Made by a program: the position numbers and the translations under genes | Assembly: GCA_900618425.1 (NCBI GenBank) | Contig: UZAN01039877.1 | Coordinates: forward strand, 33,380-97,379 | Direction: 5' to 3' | DNA length: 64,000 nucleotides | Source of the DNA: Echinostoma caproni | Taxonomy: Eukaryota > Platyhelminthes > Trematoda > Plagiorchiida > Echinostomatidae | Notes under the pieces: generated by a model | What the model saw: only the letters and a program-made list of their open reading frames with translations | Database searches by the model: none | What the model was told of the DNA's origin: nothing | In this document: positions 1-11,893 of the stretch, piece by piece | How positions within the stretch are numbered: the first letter of the stretch is position 1 | Layout: every line of letters starts with the position of its first letter

Positions 1-520
1 ATTCTACTCAAACGTATCAACTACCCTTTCAAATTTGAATGAAACGGTTTTACATTCATGCTTAGTCGTTGCTAACTTGGAATCGCCATCCTTCGTAGCC
101 CATCCTGATGCACGATTCTCAATTCATCGGGTCAGTCTTACACCTTGAACCAAATAGTGCGCGTGTAGATCAAAGTTGACTAATGGTCAGCACAATTCAG
201 TGTGAGCTATCTCACACCACTACTCACAAGTAACTACGAGTTAAATGTAAATCGAATTCATGTTAACTTTAAAAAGGTTAACCATTTATGCTCTCGTCCC
301 GCATTTATTTCTTCAATCTTCACAACGCGCGTCCATTGGAAATGCAGTTACAAAGATTCGAAGAATAGATTTCTTGTGATAGACTTGATTTTCTGGTTAC
401 TGGTTGGAATTATTTTGTGATTTTTGTCTGTTCAAACATTGTTCTTCAGTGTTTTAGTTGGTATTATTTTACGCGGATATTTTCATTTTATTTCTGTGCT
501 GAATTTTATTTCCTGAACAG
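1..520. other. Non-coding flank at left edge
   Basis: I see no gene here. The last 27 bases or so are a pyrimidine-rich tract ending in AACAG, which forms the acceptor of the exon candidate that begins at 521, so at least the right end is probably intron. Confidence 0.4.
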
Positions 521-625
521 AAAAAATAACTGTGCGCAAATGAATTATGATTCTCATTCATCTGGGATTCAGCAGCCTAGTGAATCAATGACCAATAAAT
601 TGCCCCAATTTCCTCCCACTTTTCG
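521..625 (+). CDS. Candidate internal exon, unrecognised protein
   Basis: This is an open block of 105 nt. It is preceded by a T-rich tract ending in AACAG and followed by the donor GTTAGT. It reads one leftover base, then 34 codons (KNNCAQMNYDSHSSG to KLPQFPPTF), then two leftover bases. The peptide is Ser/Gln/Pro rich and shows no domain I recognise. Its last two bases (CG) join the first base of the next candidate (A at 719) to give Arg, so the two blocks are phase-compatible across an intron of about 93 bases. An in-frame ATG at 539-541 could be a start if this is a first coding exon. It rests on splice signals and openness only; chance is possible. Confidence 0.38.
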
Positions 626-718
626 GTTAGTGGATTAACACACAATGTTATTTACGTCACACAATGTGCTTAGTCTTTTCTGAGACATTCAGCTTCTAAA
701 ATGTTATTTTTCGAATAG

Positions 719-905
719 AGCATTTCCCCCGTTGTGTTCGATCGAGAGAAAGAAGCGTATTCTCCTAAGCAACTTCAAATGCTATTATTGTAATAAAGAT
801 TTTCCGGTTGGTTATAAATATCTATTGCGTTCAGTTGATTTGTATTGCCTCGGCCTCGGAAAATGTTTTTGTAACCCGAATGGTTGGTCAATTTTCAATC
901 TCAAG
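719..905 (+). CDS. Candidate exon, Cys-rich (possible zinc-binding, Rubicon-like)
   Basis: This 187-nt block follows TTTTTCGAATAG and ends in CAAG before the donor GTAAAT (phase 0). Joined to 521-625 it reads TFRAFPPLCSIERKKR, then FKCYYCNKDFPVGYKYLLRS, then YCLGLGKCFC and FNLK. The C-x2-C pair followed about 22 residues later by YC-x2-LGK-x-FC resembles the first half of the C-terminal zinc module of the Rubicon/PLEKHM/DEF8 family, where YCEYLGKYFC-like strings occur. That family call is my inference. The expected downstream WDF-containing part was not found before 1711. The next exon is not identified. Confidence 0.35.
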
Positions 906-1710
906 GTAAATTATTTCCATCTCATCTAGCCTCCCTAGCTCATGACAAACCTCAAGGACAGATAACATTCCTTGAGGTTGATTTTATTGCACGCACAAAA
1001 TTGAGACTCATCAGAGTGATTCAGCCAGCAAAATATGCTACATTCAGGCAGTAAGAATCATCTCCATTTAGGAACAATCTAACGGATCAGAATAATAATC
1101 GATTGAAACACAAAACGGACTGTGATGAAGGTGTAATATTCCTAGTTGATGGAAAAGAGTTAACTTTATTGAACGTTGTGTAACCGTTCTCAAAGTACGA
1201 GAATGAGTATTTAACAATGCATTATCAACATCAATCAATACAACCACAGAAATGCAGTTCTGGCTACAACTGTGCTGCCTACGAGTCTGTTTCACGCTCA
1301 CAGGCGAAAAAAAGCGTGAGCGTTCTGGCACGAATTGCTTCACACATGTCTATCAAACTGTGCAGCACGCATCAATAGCACCATTCACAACAGGAAATGA
1401 AGTTGTGTCTGTGAGTGTCATCAAGTGATACTCAAAACATAGCAAACAATTCAGGTAGTTGAAAGATCGACATATCCCGATTGACGACGAATTCATTATT
1501 ATCCATATCGTTATTCTGTCAATAAGTGGAATGCCAAGTGAGTGTATGATATAATACCAGACGCCTTCGATAATTGACTCATACACCTCAAGAGTGAATA
1601 GCATAATACTGCAGGTGATCGTTTCCGGTGACTGGATTTGATCTGCTCCAAAATACCGAATAGTTAACTGAATACCGGAGGAACTAACACAATTCTGTGA
1701 TACACGAAAA
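906..1710. other. Intergenic or intronic; upstream region of the PH-like gene
   Basis: No convincing exon was seen on the + strand. Open frames on the - strand (1068-1343 and 1353-1763) have no supporting splice signals. The end of this stretch presumably holds the 5' UTR and promoter of the gene starting at 1711. I could not identify a TATA box or spliced-leader acceptor with confidence. Confidence 0.35.
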
Positions 1711-2655
1711 ATGTATGCATCCGACTCTGACCTGACACGCCCGATGGAAGGGTCAGTGGACAAACCCAGTGGTCAACTTCTGAATGATGAAGTTGTCATT
1801 GCACAACAGGGTCGAACCCGTGTCAAGGATGGAGAATATTATGACCGGAGACGAGCTGAAGAGGAGCTGCAGAAACATTTGCCAAGAAAACGAAAAGCAG
1901 CACCAGTTAAATTCCTGGTCGATCGAATGCGCTTCACCAAACGTGGCTATCACAGATATCTCCCATATCGTGATATCCAGCATTTCTATCAACCAGAAGG
2001 ACAGAGCAACGCATTTGTGCTATTCACAAAGGATAAAAAAGGACGGTTCAGTTATGAGTCGTACAAATGTTCATCACCACAAGACGTTGAACGTGTGAAA
2101 GAACTGATCAATCATGCGGGGAATGATCGCCAGAAATTACTGAATGAAACCGATTACTACTACCCATCCAGTAGGCGTGGCTCAAGGGCGTCGTCAGCCA
2201 GTTCTGAGTATTATTTGACAACAACACCATCGACTAACGTATCTCGAGCTTCTTCTATGATTTATCCTGCAGACTACAGCGATGTTTATTATCCACCGGT
2301 GGAACAGCGCCCGGTTATGGTGTACGAGACTCGCGTGAGTCGACCAGCCAGTACCGAACCGAGATATGAATATAGACGGGCTCCGTCTCTCCCCAGTTCC
2401 TATGTGTATGTACCAAGGCAGGAAACAACAGTTTCAAACTACACACCTTATGTCCAACAACGACCATCGTATGTGATTCGACGATCTGTGACACCATCTC
2501 GTCTATCAGCTCAACCGGTTCGAAAGTCATTCATGGACGAGGATACTACCTACATCCGATCGGACAGTGTGCATGGCACACAAGTGGTTGATAACGGTCC
2601 GGTGTACATGTACATGTCACGTTCACGATCCAACTTGAACCAGTATAATTACTAA
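1711..2655 (+). CDS. Trematode PH-like domain protein
   Basis: The open reading frame is uninterrupted: 314 codons with ATG at 1711, an A at -3, and TAA at 2653-2655. Residues about 66-145 have the layout of the trematode PH-like domain: a strand VKFLVDRMRF (66-75), a YLPYRDIQHFY segment (83-93), a hairpin from AFVLFTKDKKG to SYESYKC (101-120), and a C-terminal helix SPQDVERVKELINHA (122-136). This is a pleckstrin-like fold found in fluke-restricted protein families, probably a binding or adaptor module; the ligand is unknown. Residues 1-65 are basic and charged. Residues 150-314 are low complexity, rich in Ser, Tyr, Arg and Pro, with runs such as RRGSRASSASSEYY, and probably disordered and phosphorylated. 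No signal peptide or membrane segment is seen, so it is likely cytoplasmic. No intron is apparent. The start is the first ATG of the frame. Codon use is plainly more gene-like than the flanks. Confidence 0.85.
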   Translation: MYASDSDLTRPMEGSVDKPSGQLLNDEVVIAQQGRTRVKDGEYYDRRRAEEELQKHLPRKRKAAPVKFLVDRMRFTKRGYHRYLPYRDIQHFYQPEGQSNAFVLFTKDKKGRFSYESYKCSSPQDVERVKELINHAGNDRQKLLNETDYYYPSSRRGSRASSASSEYYLTTTPSTNVSRASSMIYPADYSDVYYPPVEQRPVMVYETRVSRPASTEPRYEYRRAPSLPSSYVYVPRQETTVSNYTPYVQQRPSYVIRRSVTPSRLSAQPVRKSFMDEDTTYIRSDSVHGTQVVDNGPVYMYMSRSRSNLNQYNY

Positions 2656-4187
2656 ATGGAAACTGGTATTTCTTATTATTAGCAGTGTGAAGTTCGTTAA
2701 GTCCATCCCATACATGTGTTAATGCATTTGTGCAGTCTGATAGCTGTATTGACGAATCGAATCGAGAGCGGATTTCCTCCTTATACTGTTGAAAAGAAAA
2801 CAATGAGAGGAGTTAAATGTGGAAGCATACATGGACAGCCCAATTCGCTGCCGATTAAAGTCAACCTGTTTGACTGTCTTTACGAATATTCATATGCGTT
2901 TACTTGTTGCCAAATGAATGAATATCGATTTCTGAATGTGTTGCATTGATATTCAACTCTATTTTCTATTTCGAACCCTTTCATTACCATCGTTATCATC
3001 CATCAGTCAGAAAAGTTTGTACAAAACGTTTGATCTGATTTTGAGCCTATAGAGATCTCGATACCGTATTCACTGTGTAGCTTGATTTATTCCTATTGAC
3101 AAAGGTTTTAACTTTCATTTTTTTAATTTTTCCCCTAAACGTGCTCCAACAGTAAACATGGCCATAATTTTCAAAAAAAAGCAGACCACTTTCTTCTCTC
3201 CTCATTTCTCGTTCTACCTTCTTTTTATACTCCAATGCAATCTACAGTACTTGTTCGAATAACGATAACCCTTTTAATGCGATCATGTGTATTTTCATTT
3301 CGTGTAAAAATTTTGTCTCGAAAGCGAAGATATGTTTCACCTATACCGTTGATTACAATGTGCAAGGCTACTTGTATTTTTGCATCGTTGAATTGGGTTG
3401 AATTGGGACAGACCTGTTATCAGCATGTTGTAATAAAAATGATGACGTTTTGGGTCTCATCGTGATGTTATTCGGTATGTAGCGCTCTTTGAAACTTAGA
3501 AATTGTAAATCTTTTAGTTTGGATGGACTGGGATAACCTTTGTCTTTCAAATGCGATCAGTTTGTTTATCGGTCTGCTTTTTCACAATGGAATGTTCATA
3601 TATCAGACAGAACAAATACAAAATCGGTCATACATAGAGCGTTAGACAACAAGGTTTCATTGTCAGGAGAGCTCTCGTTGAAATAGTTTAGAGGTAATAA
3701 AAATCGCCAGGTGAGGAGTTTGCAGTGAAGATGCCGAAGACGAACAACTGATGAGCTCTAAAGGGAGAGAAACTGGGGTCCTGTGTTATTGGACTCTATA
3801 AAACGAGAAATGTGCTCGTGGTCAGGAAATCGAATTGATGTTCAGTTCCAATGGAAAAATGTAATCAGTCACCAACAGTTTTGTACATATGAACCCAGTG
3901 AAAGTGGAAAATGGTTGGTTTACGATTCATCGACAGCATTACTCCATTTGAACTCATTTCGTTTCTAAATCAAAGACCTCTCTGCAAAAAAGGTAATATC
4001 GAAAGACAGCTGAGCTAGTGTTATATATCCACAAAACCGGGTCCGCGTGAGGAACGTCAGTTGTACGAATATCATTCTGGCGGTATATGCGGTCAAATAG
4101 AACAAAACATCAATCTTTAAAAGTTGATCATGGAAGGCTCGTGGTTCTTGGTCAAACAGCTCAATGGTATCTTTTTCTCTTCCGTAG
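2656..4187. other. 3' flank of the PH-like gene, mostly non-coding
   Basis: An AATAAA lies at 3432-3437, about 780 bases after the stop codon, and is a possible polyadenylation signal for the upstream gene. Short open stretches at 3726-3780 and 3783-3968 look weakly protein-like but lack clean splice sites. No repeat was recognised. Confidence 0.35.
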
Positions 4188-4281
4188 TCAGACCAGTAAA
4201 TCCTTCAATCCCCTCCCAGATGTAATTAGGATTCACCAACCGCCTATTCACGAGCATATGAAACCCCTTGTACTCACAAAT
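4188..4281 (+). CDS. Candidate internal exon, unrecognised protein
   Basis: This 94-nt block has unusually good splice signals on both sides: a polypyrimidine acceptor (CTTTTTCTCTTCCGTAG) and a GTGAGT donor. It reads one leftover base, then 31 codons (QTSKSFNPLPDVIRIHQPPI then HEHMKPLVLTN), ending in phase 0. No domain is recognised. It lies on the same strand as the PH-like gene, but that gene ends in a stop, so it belongs either to another transcript or to a different gene. Confidence 0.4.
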
Positions 4282-7200
4282 GTGAGTTGTACTTCAAAAC
4301 ATCATTTGTAGTTCATACTGTCAAGTTGCAGGTAATAATCAAAGCCAAACGCAATGCCTCTACTAGTTAACATAAATGGTTTGCATAAAAATACATATAT
4401 GCGTTATTTAAAAAGCATTGATAAACCCAGGTCAAAGATATTCAGATTACGTTCGTTTCAAATAGACTAGGTTAACAACATTCATTTTCTTATGAATATT
4501 TGTGTTCCCTCTAATTGAAAGAACTCAAAACTTCTACGAAATGACACCTATGTTGGAACACCAACAAAGATACTTCAAGAAACCGATGCAACTGGGGAAA
4601 TACCCCGAAGCTCTTGTGCGATTATTCTAATTTAAGCTATTTCACTAGAACAACGCATACTCAGATAGACCCAATTGGAAAGCTCAGTGTATGGCCATAA
4701 CAGCCTTCCAGAATTTATGTCTGAGCTAGCCATCATCACTGGTAATCACATTCATTTCTACAATTCGGTAAAATGCGTTTGAATGGCCGTCACTGAGCCT
4801 ACGTGAAGTTAGGTTTTTCAAATGAAACGGATATTAAACCTAATAACCGAAAACAAGCAAATCTCCTTAACTTCGTTATTGATATCAGTTTACCGCTCCG
4901 TATTTCTTCCATTTTTCATCTTGTTGAGTCTTAGAAACATCAGCAATATAAGAACAATAAATGAGGAACAAGATATTTCTAGTGCATTATGAGTTAGCAA
5001 ACAATGCATTTCAACTACACAAAATGGGACTCAAGTGATAGAGATATTTTGAGGATTGTGTGGGGGTAAACGAGAATGATTGATTTGGCATTGCACAGCG
5101 TGAACCCTTTTGCAGTGAGTTTGACAGTTGTCACTTGAATGAGCTATAGTTTTCTCACCCCAAATCCCCATTATATGATCTTCATCTGGTGTCATATTGA
5201 ATGCCTAGATGTTAGTCGACCTTTTCAGCAGGCTCATAATATGTGGATATCTGTGCGAATTTTTCACCAAAACGAAAGTTGCACACGAGTTTAGGTTCAC
5301 ATAGGATACGCTGAAAATCAATTTCACGGGAAAAACATGAAATAAGTTTCCCCTAATAGTATCAGTTTGTCGTACTTGAAAGTGAAACTGTCTGATAGTT
5401 ATTGAACAGTCAAACCAAACATTATTCAGGGCTCTTTGGCCGGAACACAGTTTTACGAAAATCTGTTTAATTTGCGGAGTCACTGTATCGCTCACCGTGG
5501 TAGACTTGTAAAGTTGGTCCTCCATGCTTGGTTTGAAACAAGGGTTTACTGATCGGACGCATCTATCATTCCGATCGTCTGGGTCGACTCTCATGAGTTC
5601 ACTGCACATTAACATTATCCGATAAAGCACCCGTTCACCACCGTTGTTGAGGGTACTGAAGCTTGGAGTGATCGAATTACTACGAGTTGTCCCACATTAG
5701 CCACAGTGGATGGTGCTGATGAGTACCGCCCCTAAACTTAGTTCGCTACTGCTCTCGATTACAGCAATGCAACCAATTGGAGGAGCATCACACATACGCT
5801 TTCTTTTTCTTTTGGACCGTCGTAATCCATTTATTACTTTTTTCGAGGTTGGCGCTTCTGAAATGGTTTAGCTCATGTCATAGAGATGTGCTTGGCTTAT
5901 AAAACAATTTGTAACTAAAGCTGTGGTTAGTCCTGAATTCAGTGTCTACCTCTGTTAGGTTTGCCCCGTAACCCTGAAAGAAATCCAATACGACTTCATT
6001 GATTTCTACCAAACTATCTGATTACACTAATAAATTATTAGAAAGTGTTTCTGGGTGATGCAATTAAATAATGTCGTGATTTATTTGAGTGACATTCCAG
6101 TTGATTCTAGACGACAACCCAGGCAAACGAAAGTTTTTGTAATGCACACAAGTAATGCAAGTTTATTTATTCCTGAAGTGGGTTTCCTCACTTTGTTTTC
6201 TGCTATAAATGCTGACCGGGCTAACCGTGTGCAGGAAGCCTCGCAGTAACGTCTTCATTTTGTCAACTCGGAGGACCTGTGTTCAAATTACACCACAACA
6301 TCGGCGTCTCACTGATTACTTTGAAGAAATTATTAATCCGTTAGACCTTCAACGTTCAGTTCACTTTCAACAGTAAGATCTATCGTCAAGCAAACGAAAC
6401 CTCGGCCGTTTCCTTGCTTTTTGTGGGAGGCTTCATTTGATAGAAAGTGTAGGGCAAACACTCGTATCTAGCGGTTACTCAGAACGGTTTATGGAGAAAA
6501 ATTATTCGAGACACCCAAGGGACCTCCAATGCTAACAGTGAATAAGAAAAGACGTCTACATGTGACTTGCTTTCAAAGAGAATTATAAAAGTGAATTAAT
6601 CACCCGAAGTCTGGAAGCAGCAGTCACACGCACATTTCCGGTCGCACATTCAGGCCTGTGTTTCACCAATCAACGTAATATTTTCGTAAACCTGAAAGCT
6701 AAACAGCCTGTTTCTTCATTTTCCCTGATTACCTATCCATTTGTGTTTTTATGGTAGGCCAGCGAAATAAGTAGAATCATCAGGCAGTTTTACAGAGGAT
6801 CTAATAACACAAACTAGTATGGTTGACTACCGGAGCAGGAAAGCCGTCACCAGTGGTGTGAATGCGAGGCACTCAGCGAATGAAGATTCGTGCTTCCTAG
6901 CTCACCGAGACTGGTTATCAAAAAAAATTTAGCAAAAGCTAAGGCAGTTAGCATTCGTATGTTCAGTTCAACTCTTTCTTCCGAAAAGCTATTTGAGAAA
7001 GCACTTAAACTATCGTGACCCCGGTTTTAATTCAGTCCCATGACTAAAGATGGCCCCTTGAAGCGAATTGGAGATGGTCAACCTTGACGCTGTTTTAACC
7101 TTCATGTGTCCTCATTCGCCCAACAGTCGTTTTTGTTTGTAAACCGCACAAAGTCTAGTAACCCTATCTACCAATTCAATTCTCACACACTTCAAACGTT

Positions 7201-9612
7201 CTGCCAATGTGATGTACCTTTTAGTAATTTATTTGACTGCTTTAGCCGGAAGTTAGCAACTTGATCGCAATGTCGCGTTTTCTTGAATGGAATTCCTTGN
7301 NTTCCTTGGTGAAATAAAAATAGATACTCATATTTGCAGAAAGATACTGACTGTTTTAGACAATCATTTGTGACAAATATGCCATGCTTTTGTAATTTCA
7401 GATATTCGAAAAAATAAACCCAATGATCCCGAAAAACTGGTCATGGTCAAATTGCGGTTAGCGTATGCTCAGAAGTCACAAATCCCTCAAGTTCTAATAA
7501 TTTTTGTGGATGGTTATCTTCTTATGGAGTGAACTTTTGATTTTAACTAACTAAGTAGTGCTTCTGTTGTACAACCAATAGACAGTGTTTGTTATTATTT
7601 TAATTCAGATGACAGCTTACTGGAAAGGAATTTGATTTTTAACGGAACGAACTATATTCTCCAACGCTACAAAATGTTGTCCAACTGCTGTGTTTAACAC
7701 GCCGCATGTTTGATCACGTTAACATGATCCTGAGAAATTTCGTTTCGCACGAAACCAAACAGATATCGGAAGCAAAACAGAAATATATCAGACTGTCAAT
7801 TTTATTGATAATGAAAACTCGTGACCCCGTATTTTGATTAGCGACAGAAACGGAATGTCTTTGTGCACGCCACTGATGAAGAGACATACGGATTGTAAAC
7901 AACAATACCAATGCCTAGCCTGTTTGACGCATGTACAGCTAGCTGTATGATAGCTTTTATTTAAAATCGGAGTAGTTGATAAGCATATTTGTAAACTTAT
8001 TCATCGATCCTAAATGAGCAGAACTACTGATTGATCGTAATAAAAGGAGTACTTGGATCGTTCACATTTCTAAATCCAGTAAATAAAAAAGAAGTAAAAA
8101 TACCTTACAGACACCTTATATGATAACAAAGTACGTTGATCCACCGAATGATACGTTTTGTGAGCACAAATCTGTCTTCATTGGACTAAAAGAGATAACT
8201 GACGTCTATGTCTGCAATCAATACGGAATCTACGAATCTATCAGATCAAGTTGATAGTAAAAACGGTAAAAATCACAATTTGTACGTTGAGTTGCTCTCG
8301 GGCTTCAATCATAAACTCCAAGAGGAATATAACAATCCTTTATTAACAATGTAACAGTTTCATTAGCTCACGTCCCATTAGTTGAGTGGTTTGTGAGCAT
8401 CAACTTACGCCTATTTTCATAAACCAAAGTTTCAGCATTATACATCTAATAGAGATAAGAACAGCAGTTAATCTCCTATTATATTGCACCTATCGGGAAA
8501 TCGAAAAAGTGAGTTAGTGACACCAAATTCAACATACCATGTTAGTCAGTTTTAAATACTTTTGCATAATACTTACAAGAACCGGATTGAGCCGAGTACT
8601 GAGGAATGAGAGAATTAAGATGAACCTATCGTAACATCAAGTGAACCCATCAACAGGGTTTCACTGAAACACCATACAGTGATTGTTGCATCAGGCGTCA
8701 CCCATCGTGTATCACACGAGATCTATTCTGATTTATTCGAGGTGAACTGACTTATCCACATACACATCAAAAATATTTGAATGATTTCCAGAGCAAGAAC
8801 GGACGCCTTATCGGACTGGGGCCTGAGTATTCCCCTTCACTCATCGAGAACGATAAACCCTTGACCGTTGACCGAGTGAATTTTAGACACCAATGAAGGA
8901 GTCCGCCGAATAGGAAATCGAATCTCGGTATGATGGATTGATAAGCGGATCTCATGTGTTGCATGAGCAAAGTCATCTCAATACATTACAGACCTAGTGA
9001 TCGAAATTCCATTTTAGCTGAGTTTTCCTCAACCTGGTAATTCACTTGCTTCTGCACGAAGCGTCTTCTGCTTCGAATCCTGGTTGACGCGTGATTTGCA
9101 GTGAAGCTTCGTTCAATTCTTATTTTCCTCATGCAATCGAAGAATGGCGTGGAATGACTGAATCAATATTGACGACATCAGGCTCAGGCTCTGTGCATCA
9201 GGGTTTCCTCATTTGACTTAAAGACAAAATTCAGTTGTCAATATGAGGATCCTGGTAAGAAACGCCATTTCTCGAATTGTGCTTCTCTTACTGATTGTTA
9301 GAAATATTCTTACTCCGTTCTCTATGCTTTAGTACTGTTGTTGACCGTATCAATAATTGTACCTTTCCATGCCAGATTATTAAGTCAATTGTGCTTACCT
9401 TGGTAACAATCTGTAAAGTTCCATGTTAGTTCGGGCTCACTAGGTCACTGAAGGCCTCGACTGAAACCGCCCACGTAACGCTCCACGTCCACTTTTAAGT
9501 TATGGTCAGTTTATTGGTCCATATTAGCAACCGATACAATTCAATTACCCTAGGGATAGTTCGTTTAGGTCGAAATTTCACATTCTCAATAGCTGAAAGC
9601 GTGTTGTTCTAG
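4282..9612. other. Long non-coding stretch
   Basis: No exon with paired splice signals was found. A 141-codon open frame on the - strand (5205-5630) has no family resemblance or splice support and is probably chance. Two N bases at 7300-7301 mark a closed assembly gap. Short B-box-like strings (near 6270 and 9078) hint at decayed tRNA-derived repeats but cannot be supported further. Confidence 0.4.
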
Positions 9613-9859
9613 GGGAGGCGTTAGCTGGCTGGAAAGCCAGACAGCTGTCGCACCAGGACCATCACTCTTGCCCGCTAACTCAAATGAAAGTACTTTTGCC
9701 CCACGTGAACATGCATTTAAATGTAAACGCCGGAGGACGGAGTTACAAAAACAACCCCGTCTGAATATAATTGCTTCACAGACCACAATTCTTGACGAAA
9801 ACAACATTCCCTGTTTCACCGAAGAAAATACCTCGACTTGGAATATTTACATACTTTAA
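9613..9859 (+). CDS. Weak candidate terminal exon
   Basis: This open block follows GTGTTGTTCTAG and reads one leftover base and then 82 codons including the TAA. The peptide runs GGVSWLESQTAVAPGPSLLP, then residues such as FAPREHAFKCKRRRTELQKQ, and ends near TSTWNIYIL. It is moderately basic with no known domain. The opposite strand is also open over much of it, so the strand choice is uncertain. No polyadenylation signal is close behind the stop; the nearest AATAAA is near 10410. Confidence 0.2.
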
Positions 9860-11802
9860 AGGAGGGCTATTATTGGTTTCTTTTGAAAGATAGTTCGATA
9901 AATTCTTATTCCGTTAGTACTATGTCGTTGGACCGATAAAACACGTATTGTCCGAATGATCAACCCAGAGTTTTCAGTTTTCAGTCTGGTTTTATATCCA
10001 TTGATGCATTGAAGTGCGGCACAAGGTCAGTCAAGCCAGTTAATCATCACGTGCAAGAGCACGGACTATAGAAAGACATTTTGGTTCTTAGATGCACACT
10101 ACTAAATTGTGTACGAGTTAAACGTCAGATACTACACAACAGAAAACAAATGGTAATCGATCGCTGGACCGAGTTAGCTGGGGCATGCAGCCCATAGACG
10201 ATAAGGACTTACGTTTCATTTCGTGAAAACCGGTATAAAAACTAGACTCCTGTATGCACATCAGTGTCATGATGAAAGCCATTTCCTCAACTGAGAACAG
10301 GTTGAGTGTTTCATACTCGGAAACAGCTCACTTTAAGATTTCATATGAAAACATTTAAAACGCTTTATATGTATGAATTTTCTCGTCAACCAAAAACGTG
10401 CAGTAGGAATAAAGGGAGTAATCGTCACTGATGTGGTGGGGGGAGTTATAGTAATTTCTTCAGATCATAGTAATTGATTGAGATTTCATAATAAGGTTAA
10501 ACTGGAAAAAAGCGCTTCATCTGTATTTCGTTCTTTGCAAATTTTACGTGAGAAAGACGATGTGAGCAATTCATGTTTGTATTTATTCAGAAAGCGTTTG
10601 AAGAAAGAATAAGAGTTCTTTCCCCACAAAAGGGTTCCTTTTATTGTGTACTTTAATCTAACGTGTTTTTTATTTTCTTTGTATCGTTCTGAATAATTAC
10701 TTGCTCTCGAGGTCGGTGTGCCAGTGTGCCAAATTAACTTTGAAAAACGCCCCATGCAAACACGCTCGCTGTTCTCAAAGCATGACAAAAATATTGATGC
10801 TTTGATGTCAGCAATCAAAAGAAACCATCATGTGACCGCCTTCATATGGTTGCCAAAATGTTTGGTGAACCTAATAAAAGTTATAAGACATCAATCATTG
10901 GAAGCATATTTGCTTTTTCACCACAGAGTCATGTTATTCTCTGTTTTCATGGCAGACATATTTTGGTCAGCCCAAGAATTTGTTGAAGTATATCGTCGTT
11001 TGATGAGCCGTTTTTGGACTGCGGCTATAGGACGTGATTTGGTTACACACACGGGCTTCATTGAAGTAGAAGTTACCTTCAATTAATTATATAGCCCAAA
11101 GAAGAAAAGTCAACTAATCGGCCTTGTAGGAGAGATTCCTATACTTTTATGAAATAAAGTTCAAGAAACAGGAAGATTCACTCAAAACAATCTTGTAAAA
11201 CAGGCGCATCTGTAACTTCACCTACGAGAATCTTGTTTTAAGTCAGGTGTATTCAATTCAGTAGCAGCAGAAGCCGATAAGCTGCTATTCGGGTTGTTCA
11301 ACAAATATTCCCTGCGTCGTATCTCACAAAAAATGTGCTCTACAAGACGATCGATTATTCTGTTTGGACTAATTCATTGCTTTCCCTTTTTGCATGAAAA
11401 ATACAAAATGCATCCTACGATTGGGAGCAAGGAGGAACAAATGTTGCAAGAACTCAAATTTTATTTGCTGTTGTTGAACTATTTCAATTGCTCATAATAA
11501 CAGACTGGGATGTTGTTATACTGATAAATCAAAAATTATACACACAACTGATTTCCTATTTCTATCTTTGTGCGCGATTTGCGTTTGATTTTGTACTTTT
11601 AAAACCTACATCCAACGACTACTGCGTGAGTGGCCACGCAGTCAAGATAAACAACATACCCTTCTCAATCCAAAGTATCAAACCCATTTTCATTTGCAAG
11701 TGTTTGACTGATTCTAAGCAAAACAAGTATTTCCCACAAGTGTTCCCGCTTTGCTCATCCCGGGAGCTGTCGGTGACCTCCTCTCATTCTTTTCCATCTC
11801 AG
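9860..11802. other. Non-coding stretch
   Basis: Overlapping open frames near 10486-11086 on both strands (110 and 122 codons) lack splice signals and family features. I treat them as chance. A strong polypyrimidine tract just before 11803 suggests the right end is intron. Confidence 0.35.
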
Positions 11803-11893
11803 CATCACTTAAGGATAGTAGCAGCGACAAGCACTATATGCATGCACAAAAGCTCGACCACCACCAGCATCACGGACACCATAGTGTTACCAG
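11803..11893 (+). CDS. Candidate internal exon, His-rich
   Basis: The acceptor is excellent (CTCTCATTCTTTTCCATCTCAG); the donor is ordinary (CCAG before GTTGAC). The 91 nt read two leftover bases, then SLKDSSSDKHYMHAQKLDHH followed by QHHGHHSVT, then two leftover bases. The His cluster could bind metal, but no family is recognised and no neighbouring exon was found. Confidence 0.33.

Noticed and set aside
1353..1763. 136-codon - strand open frame overlapping the start of the PH-like gene
   Set aside because: It overlaps a well-supported gene on the other strand and has no features of its own.
5205..5630. 141-codon open frame, - strand
   Set aside because: It has no splice sites, no family resemblance and an ordinary composition. 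One or two frames of this length are expected by chance in 64 kb of AT-rich DNA.
10486..11086. Opposed open frames of 110 and 122 codons
   Set aside because: Both strands are open and neither has splice signals or a family.
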